Source: Rhodanobacter sp. (GTDB lineage: Bacteria; Pseudomonadota; Gammaproteobacteria; Xanthomonadales; Rhodanobacteraceae). Taken from it: a stretch of DNA of 64,000 bases. Below, one piece after another: positions 56,559-64,000 of this stretch (its first letter is position 1; every line of letters begins with the position of its first letter). The stretch covers positions 1,361,562 through 1,425,561 of the forward strand of contig AP031382.1 of assembly GCA_040371205.1 (NCBI GenBank), written 5' to 3'. Under the pieces are notes generated by a model. It saw only the letters and a program-made list of their open reading frames with translations. It was not told where the DNA came from and made no database searches. The translations under genes were made by a program, and so were the position numbers.

Positions 56559-57671
56559 TCAGCCGGGCAGCAGGCCGGGCAGGCGTTCGCGCAGCACGTC
56601 GCCGCGCCAGCCGTCGAGGAAGTCCGGCCACTCGGCGGTGACCACGTATTCCTCCAGTACCTTGCGCGGGCAGAGCAGGCCGGGGGGCAGGTCGAGTTCG
56701 GCGGCGCGTTCGTCGATCAGCGTCTTCATCGCGCCCAGCGCTTTCTTCGCCTCGCCCTGCGGATGGGCGGGGATGGGCCGGGTGGCGGCGATTTCGCCGG
56801 CGTCGACGGGCTCGCGCAGCAGGGCGAACAGTTCGTTGCGCTGGGCGCTGCGCAGGGCGCGCTGGCCGCGGCTGCGCTGTTCCAGTTCGGCGAGGCTGGC
56901 GGGCGGCTGCTGGGCGAGGCTCAGCGAGAGCGCGTCGTCGAGCAGCCAGGGGCGCGGGCGGTCCAGCGTGCGTGCGCTGCGGTCGCGCCACAGCAGGATG
57001 CGGCGCAGCCGTGCCTGCTGCTCCATCGGCCATTCGGCGGCGCCGCGCAAGGCGCGTTGCGGTTGCGGATCGCCGTCGCGGCGGCTGGCGCGACGCTTCA
57101 GGCGTTCGCAGTCCTCGGCAGACCATGCGCTGCGGTCGCGCTGGCGCAGGCGCTCGGCGAGTTGGGCGTGGATGGATTCGAGGTACACCACGTCCAGCGC
57201 CGCGTAGCTGCGCTGCGAGTCGGTGAGCGGGCGCTGCATCCAGTCCGAGCGCGTTTCGCCCTTGTCCAGTTCGTCGCCGCAGAGTTCTGCGACCAACGCG
57301 CGGTAGCTGATGCCAAGCCCCATGCCGGCGAAGGCGGCGGCAATCTGGGTGTCGAACAGCGTGCGCGGGCCGTCGGGCAGCAGCGGCGCCAGCGTTTCCA
57401 GGTCCTCGCCGGCGCTGTGCATCACGGTGACGGCGTCGCCGTCGCCCAGCTTCGGTTGCAGCGCGTCGCCGATGGCGAAGGCCAGCGGGTCGACCAGCGC
57501 GTGGCGGCCCAGGCAACCCAGCTGCAGCAGGGCGAGCTGCGGATGGAAGCTGTCGCGGCGCATGAATTCGGTGTCCATGCCGACCACGGCGCCCGCCGGC
57601 ACGGCGTCGAGCCAGGCTTGCAGCGCGGCGTGGTCGGCGATCCAGTCGGCGGTGGCGTCGGGCAGGGGCAT
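56559..57671 (-). CDS. rnd: Ribonuclease D
   Basis: RNase D is a 3'-5' exonuclease that trims tRNA and other stable RNA. The 370-residue protein has the DEDD motifs: [23 protein letters not shown] and [12 protein letters not shown]-terminal HRDC region follows ([19 protein letters not shown] onward and [11 protein letters not shown]). I choose the ATG at 57671 because GAGGA lies six bases before it; the ATG at 57677 abuts that same site and the frame opens to 57788. It is divergent from the FGE-like gene. Confidence 0.93.
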   Translation of the reverse strand: MPLPDATADWIADHAALQAWLDAVPAGAVVGMDTEFMRRDSFHPQLALLQLGCLGRHALVDPLAFAIGDALQPKLGDGDAVTVMHSAGEDLETLAPLLPDGPRTLFDTQIAAAFAGMGLGISYRALVAELCGDELDKGETRSDWMQRPLTDSQRSYAALDVVYLESIHAQLAERLRQRDRSAWSAEDCERLKRRASRRDGDPQPQRALRGAAEWPMEQQARLRRILLWRDRSARTLDRPRPWLLDDALSLSLAQQPPASLAELEQRSRGQRALRSAQRNELFALLREPVDAGEIAATRPIPAHPQGEAKKALGAMKTLIDERAAELDLPPGLLCPRKVLEEYVVTAEWPDFLDGWRGDVLRERLPGLLPG

Positions 57672-57771
57672 GCGCATTCCTCGAAATCGCGGGGGCGTGG
57701 ATTGCCCCGTCACCGGAGGTGACATAAGGTGGGCGGCGCACGATAACAGGCCGATCCGGGAACGCCCAAGC

Positions 57772-59712
57772 ATGCCGAGCAACGACACGCTGCAACGTCA
57801 ACGCAATTTCGGCGGCATGGTGGGCATCGTCGTGTTGGCGCTCGGCCTGGGTTACCACTTCTTCCCCAATCTGTTCCATGCAGAGCCGGACGTGGCCGTG
57901 CGGCGCAGCGTGCCGGTGCTGCCGGCAAGCGCGGCGGGCGGCGCGGCGATGGCCAACCAGCCGGCCGCCGAAGAGTTGAATGCCGGGCCGCCGCTCACCC
58001 TGGCGCCCACCGCGGTGATCGCCGCCCGGCTGGCGCGCGAGGATGCGGATCTGCCGAAGCAGCTCACCCCCGATCCGCCGAAACTGCGCGCGCTGCTGGA
58101 GCGGGCCGACAAGGCGCTCGCCGCCGGCCATCTGACCGGCGACGCGGACAGCGCCGCCGCGCTCTTCGTGCAGGCGGTCAAGGACAAGGCGGACAGCCGC
58201 CGCGCCGCGCAGGGCGTGATCGACGTGCGCGCGCGGCTGGTGGCGCAGACCGAGCGCGAAATCGCACTGGGCGATGCCGAGGATGCGGGCGAGCACCTGG
58301 CGGCGTTGCAGCAGCTGCCCGGCAGCGACGACGCCGTCGTGCGCCTCACGGCCGCACTCAACACGCTGGCCGAAGTGCGCCCGTTGCTGGTGAAGGCGGC
58401 GGGCCTGTTGCAGCAGGGCAAGGTGGACCAGCCCGTCGGCCACAGCGCGTTGGACATCTACCGCGAGGTGCAGCGTCGCGATCCGCAGAACGCGGTGGCC
58501 GAGCAGGGCATCCTGGACGTGCAGCACGCGGTGCTGGATCGCGCGCTGGCCGCAGTGGCGAAGAACGATTTCGCCGATGCGGACAAGGTGCTTGCCGAGG
58601 CGCAGGCGATCCGGCCCGGTTCGCAGCAACTGCACGACGTGCGCCAGCGCGTGGACAACATGCGCAATGCGCGCGCCAGCGTCGTGCTGAGTCAGGCCAG
58701 TTCCGCGCTTGACGCAGGCAACATCGCCTTGGCCAAGCAGCTCGCCGCGCAGGCGCAGGCGATCAGCCCGCAAGTGGCCGGCCTCGCCGCGTTCAACCAG
58801 CAGCTGCTCGACGCGCAGCTCTACGACAGCCACAAGCCGGGGCAGGTGTTCAGCGACCGCTACGTGGACATCGCGGGGCAATCGCCCGCGATGGTGGTGA
58901 TCCCCACCGGCACCTTCCTGATGGGCGCCACGAACAGCGACGACGGCCGCAACGCGAGCGAACTGCCGCAGCACATGGTCGGCATCACGCAGGGTTTCGC
59001 CATGTCGCGCAGCGCGATCACCGTGGGCCAGTTCCGCGAATTCGTGCGCGCGAGCGGCTACGTGCCCGATTCGGTCAAGCATGGCGGCGCCAGCGTCTAC
59101 GACGAGCGCAGCGGCACGATGCGCGACGACGGCAGCGCCACCTGGCAGGACGACTACGCCGGCCACAAGGCCGCGGAAAACCTTCCGGTGGTCAACATTT
59201 CGTGGGCCGACGCCAAGGCCTATGCCGACTGGCTCAGCCAGCGCACCGGCAAGACCTACCGCCTGCCCAGCGAAGCCGAGTTCGCCTACGCGTTGCGCGC
59301 CGGCACCACCACGCGCTACTGGTGGGGCGACGGCACGCCCAAGAGCAAGGTGGAGAACCTCACCGGCTCGCGCGACCGGTCGCCCAGCGGCCGCCGCTGG
59401 AGCCACGCCTTCCGCGATTACGGCGACGACTACTGGGGGCCGGCGCCGGTGATGAGTTTCGCGCCCAACCCGTTCGGCCTCTACGACATGGGCGGCAACG
59501 TCACCGAATGGACCGCCGACTGCTGGCACGACAACTTCATTCGTGCTCCGGTCGACGGCACCGCGTGGATCAATCCGGGCTGCGGCACGCGCGTGTTGCG
59601 CGGCGGATCGTGGGGCAGTTCCCCCGAACAGGCGCGTTCGGCATGGCGGCAGGGCGTCGATGCCGGCACGCGCAGCGGGCGCGTGGGTTTCCGTGTGGTG
59701 CGCGACCTGTAA
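57772..59712 (+). CDS. Membrane-anchored formylglycine-generating-enzyme-like (SUMF1) protein
   Basis: The 646-residue protein has one N-terminal membrane helix (about 15-31: MVGIVVLALGLGYHFFP). A long helical repeat region follows, of tetratricopeptide character (about 90-370), and then a C-terminal FGE/SUMF1 domain. The domain shows MVVIPTGTFLMGA, NISWADAKAYADWLS, LPSEAEFAYALRAGTTTRYWWGD, GGNVTEWTADCW and VLRGGSW. FGE activates sulfatases, but many bacterial relatives do other jobs, and no sulfatase is nearby. The repeats and anchor suggest a periplasmic protein that binds partners. Catalytic ability is uncertain. Confidence 0.87.
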   Translation: MPSNDTLQRQRNFGGMVGIVVLALGLGYHFFPNLFHAEPDVAVRRSVPVLPASAAGGAAMANQPAAEELNAGPPLTLAPTAVIAARLAREDADLPKQLTPDPPKLRALLERADKALAAGHLTGDADSAAALFVQAVKDKADSRRAAQGVIDVRARLVAQTEREIALGDAEDAGEHLAALQQLPGSDDAVVRLTAALNTLAEVRPLLVKAAGLLQQGKVDQPVGHSALDIYREVQRRDPQNAVAEQGILDVQHAVLDRALAAVAKNDFADADKVLAEAQAIRPGSQQLHDVRQRVDNMRNARASVVLSQASSALDAGNIALAKQLAAQAQAISPQVAGLAAFNQQLLDAQLYDSHKPGQVFSDRYVDIAGQSPAMVVIPTGTFLMGATNSDDGRNASELPQHMVGITQGFAMSRSAITVGQFREFVRASGYVPDSVKHGGASVYDERSGTMRDDGSATWQDDYAGHKAAENLPVVNISWADAKAYADWLSQRTGKTYRLPSEAEFAYALRAGTTTRYWWGDGTPKSKVENLTGSRDRSPSGRRWSHAFRDYGDDYWGPAPVMSFAPNPFGLYDMGGNVTEWTADCWHDNFIRAPVDGTAWINPGCGTRVLRGGSWGSSPEQARSAWRQGVDAGTRSGRVGFRVVRDL

Positions 59713-59823
59713 ATTTGTCGCGCCGCAACTACACCAAACGCCTAAATTTCGCGTAGATTGTGCAGGCCGCACGGCCATCGCCTCACTGGGGGCGGTGCCT
59801 CAACCATCACTCAATGGATGCCC

Positions 59824-60213
59824 ATGGCTACCAAGACCACTGCCAAGAAAGCCCCCGCCAAGGCCGCTAAACCGGCGCCGAAGGCTCCCGCCGCCGTCAA
59901 GCCGATCGGCGACACGCTGAGCAAGTCCGGCCTGATCGCCCACATCGCCCAGCACGCCGGCGTCGAAGCCAAGCACGTCAAGGCCGTGCTCGCCTCGCTG
60001 GAGCACGTCGTGCTCGGCTCCCTGCACAAAAAGGGCGTCGGCCAGTTCACCCTGCCGGGCCTGTTCAAGGTCAACGCGGTGAAGGTGCCGGCCAAGCCGA
60101 AGCGCACCGGCATCAACCCGTTCACCAAGCAGGAACAGGTGTTTGCCGCCAAGCCGGCCACCGTGAAGGTGAAGGTGCGTCCGCTGAAGAAGCTCAAGGA
60201 CGCCGCGCTCTGA
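59824..60213 (+). CDS. HU-family DNA-binding protein with Lys/Ala/Pro-rich N-terminal tail
   Basis: The 129-residue protein begins with a tail of about 27 residues made almost only of Lys, Ala, Pro and Thr. An HU/IHF fold follows: KSGLIAHIAQHAGVEAKHVKAVLASLEHVV, GVGQFTLPGLFKVNAVKVPAKPKRTGINPFTK, and VKVKVRPLKKLKDAAL at the end. HU compacts and bends DNA. The tail recalls histone H1-like tails and the C-terminal tail of actinobacterial HupB, but here it is at the front, a form common in xanthomonads. A strong hairpin follows the gene. The start may be 59818 instead. Confidence 0.92.
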   Translation: MATKTTAKKAPAKAAKPAPKAPAAVKPIGDTLSKSGLIAHIAQHAGVEAKHVKAVLASLEHVVLGSLHKKGVGQFTLPGLFKVNAVKVPAKPKRTGINPFTKQEQVFAAKPATVKVKVRPLKKLKDAAL

Positions 60214-60222
60214 GCGCCGCGT

Positions 60223-60252
60223 CGCCGGCCGGCCATCGCCGGCCGGCGTTTG
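60223..60252 (+). terminator. Terminator after the HU gene
   Basis: CGCCGGCCGG at 60223-60232 pairs with CCGGCCGGCG at 60239-60248 around CCATCG, and TTTG follows. The T-run is short. Confidence 0.6.
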
Positions 60253-60347
60253 CTTGATGGACAAGGACACGGGCCGCGCATGCGGCCCGTGTCGTATCCG
60301 GTGTTCGGCATGGCCAGCGGGCATCGCAGTGCGCTGCCCTTGCGCCG

Positions 60348-61193
60348 TCACACGATGGGTACCTGGTTGACGTTGTTCTTCGGGTCCGCCCAGAACGCCT
60401 CGTTCGCGAAGCGGCCGAAGATCTCGCGCGGCAGGATGGACTGGCGCTCGACGGCCTCCACCTTCGGCCGCACGGAATGCAGGCCGGGCATGCCGACGCG
60501 GGCGTCGAACTCGTCGGCGCGGTATTCGATGCGGTCGAAATCGTGTTCGAACCAGGGTTCGCCGAGGAACCGATAGACCGCGCGCATCGCCGCGGCCGGG
60601 TCGCGCACCAGGCTTTCGTAGGTCAGCATCAGCAGGTGGTCCCGCGCGTGCGGGCCGTAGAACGCGTCCTTGGTGGCCTGGTAGGCGAAGCCCACCATGC
60701 CGCGCGGGTCGGTCAACGCCTCGACGCGCGAGTACACCGTGGTGTTGGTGTCGAAGCGGAACACCTTGCTGACGCTGACCGGTTGCCGGCGCACCAGCCG
60801 CTCCATGCTGTCCAGCACCCAGGCGAGCTGGCGCACGCAGGCGATCACCTTCACGCCGGGAAACAGCGTGTCCAGCAGCTGCATGCGGCTGCACCACAGG
60901 CGGCTGGTGTCGAACACCACCTCGGCGCCTTCCTGCGGCGCATAGAAATTCTCGACCAGGCCGCGCAGCAGCGAGGCGCGCTGTTCGTCGGAGACGTCGA
61001 ACGAAAAATCGTTCTTGCTGCTCGCCTCCGCGATCACCACGCCCATGATGTCGGCCAGCGGGCTGGTCATGCCGGCGCGGAAGCGCGGATTCTGGTTGAG
61101 GATGGCGGCCAGCAGGGTGGTGCCGGAGCGCGGCAGCCCAGAGATGAAGTGGAATTTCCGCAGCGGCTTGCTGGCGTCGGGTGCAGTGGGCAT
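60348..61193 (-). CDS. Sulfotransferase family protein
   Basis: The 281-residue protein opens with GLPRSGTTLLAAIL, the PAPS-binding loop of sulfotransferases. It continues with RQLAWVLDSMERLVRR, which resembles the 3'-phosphate-binding segment, and later carries LLMLTYESLVRDPAAAMRAVYRFLGEPW, a hallmark of the family. It transfers sulfate from PAPS to an unknown acceptor, perhaps a glycan or lipid. A GC-rich hairpin (60269-60294) lies just past its end. It reads in the same direction as the GNAT, LacI and GH2 genes. Confidence 0.9.
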   Translation of the reverse strand: MPTAPDASKPLRKFHFISGLPRSGTTLLAAILNQNPRFRAGMTSPLADIMGVVIAEASSKNDFSFDVSDEQRASLLRGLVENFYAPQEGAEVVFDTSRLWCSRMQLLDTLFPGVKVIACVRQLAWVLDSMERLVRRQPVSVSKVFRFDTNTTVYSRVEALTDPRGMVGFAYQATKDAFYGPHARDHLLMLTYESLVRDPAAAMRAVYRFLGEPWFEHDFDRIEYRADEFDARVGMPGLHSVRPKVEAVERQSILPREIFGRFANEAFWADPKNNVNQVPIV

Positions 61194-61268
61194 GCCGATG
61201 GTTTCCTGATGGGTGGCTCGAATCGGCCGATGAGCGTCCGCCCGTCCGGTGAAAGGCGGGCGGGCCTG

Positions 61269-61724
61269 TCAAATCGTTCTCGTAAAAAACATGCTGAAGC
61301 TATTTGGCGAATAGTCGCCGAAGGGCCCGCTGCGTACAAAGCCGGCCTGCTCATACAGCGCATGCGCCGGGGCAAAAGCCGCCGTGGAGCCGGTTTCCAG
61401 GCTCACTCTCGAATAGCCTCTGCGCCTGGCCTCGGCCAGGATGGCGTCGAGGATTTCCCGGGAAACGCCTTTGCGCAAATGCCCTGCGGCCGTGCGCATG
61501 GATTTTATTTCGCCGTGCGCGGCATCGAGTTCCTTCAAGGCGCCGCAGCCCATGAGTTCCGTTTCGTCCCAGGCAGTCCAGAACGTGATCTCCGGCACTT
61601 TCAATCCGCCCAGATCCAGTGCGAACACGTTCCCGGGAGGCGAATGGACGTGCATGCCCGCCAAGTGCTCCCGAAGCAGGGCGTGGACCTTGGGATGGGT
61701 CAGATCATCGATGACGATTTTCAC
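61269..61724 (-). CDS. GNAT-family N-acetyltransferase (PA4534/YoaP-like size)
   Basis: The 151-residue protein from the GTG at 61724 (MKIVIDDLTHPKVHALLREHL) is a small GNAT acetyltransferase. The acetyl-CoA site region is RTAAGHLRKGVSREILDAILAEARRRGYSRVSLETG, and the C-terminus has FAPAHALYEQAGFVRSGPFGDY, both typical. An ATG at 61772 would add sixteen residues without family sequence. The substrate is unknown. It lies between the sulfotransferase and the LacI gene. Confidence 0.85.
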   Translation of the reverse strand: MKIVIDDLTHPKVHALLREHLAGMHVHSPPGNVFALDLGGLKVPEITFWTAWDETELMGCGALKELDAAHGEIKSMRTAAGHLRKGVSREILDAILAEARRRGYSRVSLETGSTAAFAPAHALYEQAGFVRSGPFGDYSPNSFSMFFTRTI

Positions 61725-61814
61725 GTGATGGTCCGCTTGAACATGGTCAGCCGGGACGGCCGGTCGCGGCATCGGCGACCGGATTGGATGGCCTGGTGAT
61801 GGTACTCGGGCCGT

Positions 61815-62822
61815 TCAAGGCGGCGGCGCGGTCGAGGCGCGTATGCGCATTTCGTAGCCGACCTCGACCATGCGGGCGTCGCCCTTGTCCTGCACGCGCA
61901 GCAGCAGCTCCTCGGTGGCGCGCCGGCCCATCTCGCGCACGGGCTGGTGCACGGTGGTCAGCGGCGGCCAGACCTGGGTGGCGATGTTGGTGTCGTCGAA
62001 GCCGCAGATGGAGATTTCGCCGGGCACCGCCACGCCGGCTTCAGCGGCGGCCCAGATCGCGCCGGTGGCCATGTCGTCGTCCGCCGCGAAGATGGCGGTG
62101 GGGCGCTGCCGCAGCGCCAGCAGCTGGCGCGTGGCGGCCACGCCGGATTCGAAGGAGAAACGGCCCTGCACCATGTAGGCGGGGTTTTCCTGCAATCCGG
62201 CGCGCTGCATGCCGTCGCGGAAACCGGCGAGGCGCCAGACGCCGCCGCCGTGCTTGGGATCGCCGATGATGTGGGCGATGCGCCGGTGGCCGAGCGACGC
62301 GAGGTATTCCACCATCGCCGCGGCCGCTTCGCGCTCGCGCAGCATCACGCCGATGCAGTCCTCGCCGTGGAGCGGGGCGATCGAGGCGAACGGCAGGCAG
62401 GCCTTGCGCAGGTGTTCGAGCAGCTGCGGGTGGTCGGTGATCGGCGGGGTGAGGATCAGCCCGTCGGGCCGGTGCCGCGACAGGATGTCCTCGACGCGCG
62501 CGACGAGATCCGGCGCCGTCGAAACCAGCGGCTGCACCATCATGCTGTAGTGCTGCGCCTCGCAGGCCGCCAGCACGCCGGCCTGCACTTCCATGATGTA
62601 GCTGGGCGACAGGTTGTCGTACAGCAGGCCGATCATGAAGGAGCGGTTGGTCGCCAGGCTGCGCGCCGAGGTGAGCGGGCGGTAGTTGAGCTCCGCCATC
62701 GCCGCCAGCACGCGGTCGCGCACGGCGTCGCGCACGTTGGGCTCGTTGTTGAGTACCCGCGACACGGTTTTTTTCGAGGTGCCCGAGGCGCGGGCGACGT
62801 CGTTGATGGTCACGCGCGTCAT
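61815..62822 (-). CDS. LacI-family transcriptional regulator
   Basis: The 335-residue protein begins with a LacI helix-turn-helix (TINDVARASGTSKKTVSRVLNNEPNVR). The hinge helix residues (YRPLTSARSLAT) follow, then a periplasmic-binding-like sensor domain (GLLYDNLSPSYIMEVQAGV onward to DDTNIATQVWPPLTTVHQPV). It represses or activates sugar genes in response to a ligand. It sits 41 bases downstream of the GH2 gene on the same strand, so it may be in the same operon and respond to chitosan- or mannose-type sugars. The ligand is not shown by sequence. Confidence 0.93.
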   Translation of the reverse strand: MTRVTINDVARASGTSKKTVSRVLNNEPNVRDAVRDRVLAAMAELNYRPLTSARSLATNRSFMIGLLYDNLSPSYIMEVQAGVLAACEAQHYSMMVQPLVSTAPDLVARVEDILSRHRPDGLILTPPITDHPQLLEHLRKACLPFASIAPLHGEDCIGVMLREREAAAAMVEYLASLGHRRIAHIIGDPKHGGGVWRLAGFRDGMQRAGLQENPAYMVQGRFSFESGVAATRQLLALRQRPTAIFAADDDMATGAIWAAAEAGVAVPGEISICGFDDTNIATQVWPPLTTVHQPVREMGRRATEELLLRVQDKGDARMVEVGYEMRIRASTAPPP

Positions 62823-62863
62823 GGATGCCAGCCTGGATTCAACGATGCGCTCCCGGTGTCGGC

Positions 62864-64000
62864 TCAATCGGATGGCTTGGAGGCGGCCTGCACGCTCCGG
62901 CGCGGAACGTTCCAGCCGTCCACCTCGACCTGCGGCGCGGTTGTGTCCTGCGCCGCATAGCGTGCAGTCAACACCAGCGACTCGCCGGGCCACAGTGTGA
63001 CGTCATTGTCGCTCCAGCGTATCGGCAGCGCGAGGCCGCCGTGTGCGCCGCGGCGGATCGCCGCGTGCAGTAAGAGTGCCACGGCCCTGGACGACGCGGG
63101 CACCGACAGCGTCACGGTGGTGACCTCCTCGTCGCCCTCGCGCCGCGTCGTTGCGCGGATGTCGTTGGTCGCTGCCGGCAGCGACTTCAGCGCGGTCAGG
63201 TCGGCGTACCCGGTCAGCGGCGTGAGATACCAGTTGGAGTGCGCCCAGTCGAGCACGTCCGGCTGCGTGGAGAGCCAGTAGACGTTGCGGCTGACCGGCT
63301 TGCCGGCGGCATCGGAAAGTTCCAGCTCGATGAAGTAGGTGCGCGACAGGCCGGCAACGGCCGGCAGCGCCAGCAGTTGCCGCGCGCGGTTGCCGGCGAG
63401 GTCGATGCCTTGCACGTGCTTCCGGTAACGCACGCGGCCGTCCAGGTTGCGCACGCGGATGTCGGCCTGCAGGCCGTGCGCGTCGGCCAGCGTGTGGTTC
63501 ACCAGCACGACGGCGTTCGTGTCGTAGGCGTACTGGATGTGCAGCGGCTCGTTGGCCTTCTTGGCGCCGTAGTACGCGCCGGCCGGGTTGAGGTAGTAGT
63601 CGTACAGGTGCCAGTGCAGCGAAGGCCAGGCGTTGTTGAGCATCCAGTAGATCACGCCGGTGGAAGGGTTGGCCGCGTCCATGTGCGCGTTGAACGCCTC
63701 GAACTGCGCGCGCACGTTGTCGTAGTTGTCGAGTTGGGCCTTGGCGACATAGTCGGCCAGGCTGGTGGGGGCGCCGTAGCGGTGCGCCAGCGCCTCGTCG
63801 AACGCCGTCAGCACGGCGAACGGCGACCAGTCCGCCGAGGCGTGGTACTGGCGCAGCATGGGGTACTTCCACAGTGCCTCCTGCTCCTGCGGCGACAGCA
63901 TGCGCTCAAGGTCTTCCAGCCGCGGGATGGTGGCGCCCGCGCTGACCTCGGAGTCGAATCCGAACGCGCCGCCGAGCTTGTCGGCGTACCAGTACGAGGG
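62864..64000 (-). CDS. GH2 exo-beta-D-glucosaminidase/beta-mannosidase-like, 5' end outside window
   Basis: The visible 378 residues are the C-terminal part of a glycoside hydrolase family 2 enzyme. The frame stays open to the window edge, so the gene begins beyond 64000. Near its visible start is GFDSEVSAGATIPRLEDL, which resembles the nucleophile region of exo-beta-D-glucosaminidases such as CsxA. GVIYWMLNNAWPSLHWHLYDYY follows and then beta-sandwich domains. It would remove glucosamine or mannose units from chain ends in the periplasm or outside. A LacI regulator lies just downstream. Confidence 0.85.
   Translation of the reverse strand, partial: PSYWYADKLGGAFGFDSEVSAGATIPRLEDLERMLSPQEQEALWKYPMLRQYHASADWSPFAVLTAFDEALAHRYGAPTSLADYVAKAQLDNYDNVRAQFEAFNAHMDAANPSTGVIYWMLNNAWPSLHWHLYDYYLNPAGAYYGAKKANEPLHIQYAYDTNAVVLVNHTLADAHGLQADIRVRNLDGRVRYRKHVQGIDLAGNRARQLLALPAVAGLSRTYFIELELSDAAGKPVSRNVYWLSTQPDVLDWAHSNWYLTPLTGYADLTALKSLPAATNDIRATTRREGDEEVTTVTLSVPASSRAVALLLHAAIRRGAHGGLALPIRWSDNDVTLWPGESLVLTARYAAQDTTAPQVEVDGWNVPRRSVQAASKPSD

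Noticed and set aside
60269-60294. ACACGGGCCGC/GCGGCCCGTGT hairpin as terminator of the sulfotransferase gene
   Set aside because: The stem is strong but there is no T-run on either side, so I do not call it a terminator.

Overview
The window reads as a GC-rich chromosomal segment of a gammaproteobacterium, most likely Xanthomonadales (Rhodanobacteraceae-like, for example a Rhodanobacter, Dyella or Frateuria relative). This rests on protein character and gene order (leuS-lptE-holA-nadD and rsfS-rlmH-maf, a split pqiA, an HU protein with a Lys/Ala/Pro tail) and is inference, since no 16S gene is present.

Layout. 1-6.4 kb: a GGDEF-EAL protein cut by the window edge, an arylamine N-acetyltransferase, an iron-uptake pair (TonB receptor plus PiuC-like hydroxylase behind a Fur-box-like site) and a PanE-like reductase. 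6.5-12.2 kb: PepO-type lipoprotein peptidase, DUF502 membrane protein, a sigma factor with a membrane partner, a DUF4442 protein and a CnoX-like thioredoxin. 12.3-15.8 kb: a pqi lipid-transport operon (pqiA as two genes, pqiB, pqiC). 15.9-21.1 kb: leuS-lptE-holA and nadD.

21.2-33.1 kb is the accessory part. It appears to be one 11.88-kb transposon with 26-bp terminal inverted repeats (21193-21218 and 33045-33070, 23/26 identical) and a 6-bp target duplication TGCGTG. It lies in the loop of a hairpin inside a host interspersed repeat; removing it on paper restores a perfect 14-bp stem. Its cargo is an Mrr-like nuclease, Vsr, a variant cytosine-5 methyltransferase, a three-gene operon (protein with two GHKL ATPase domains, response regulator, unknown protein resembling HEPN families), an AbiE toxin-antitoxin pair, an MbcA/ParS-like antitoxin with an unknown partner, a small DNA-binding-like protein, an IS1595-like transposase and a conserved unknown gene. 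The GHKL/response-regulator/third-gene operon next to Dcm-Vsr-Mrr is the best candidate for an undescribed defence system.

33.7-38.0 kb holds a sigma-F/NrsF stress module: msrB and dipZ on one strand, the sigma factor, nrsF and a Met/Lys repeat protein on the other. Three copies of GTAACC-N16-CGAA precede dipZ, the sigma gene and the repeat protein, which suggests one autoregulated regulon for methionine-oxidation or metal stress. A nitronate-monooxygenase-like gene follows, then rsfS-rlmH-GNAT-maf. The transposon and the sigma module together separate nadD from rsfS.

41-64 kb is ordinary chromosome: CPBP protease, methyltransferase, TerC-CBS-CorC protein, GH18 enzyme, luciferase-like oxidoreductase, FKBP, GST, OPT transporter, an mprF-virJ/acvB lipid-modification operon leading into rsmC-like and rsuA genes, tRNA-Ala(CGC), rnd, a formylglycine-generating-enzyme-like protein, HU, a sulfotransferase, a GNAT protein, a LacI regulator and a GH2 exo-glucosaminidase-like gene that runs off the window. 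A modular repeat with inverted ends fills the long gaps at about 20.2, 21.2/33.1 and 47.0 kb.
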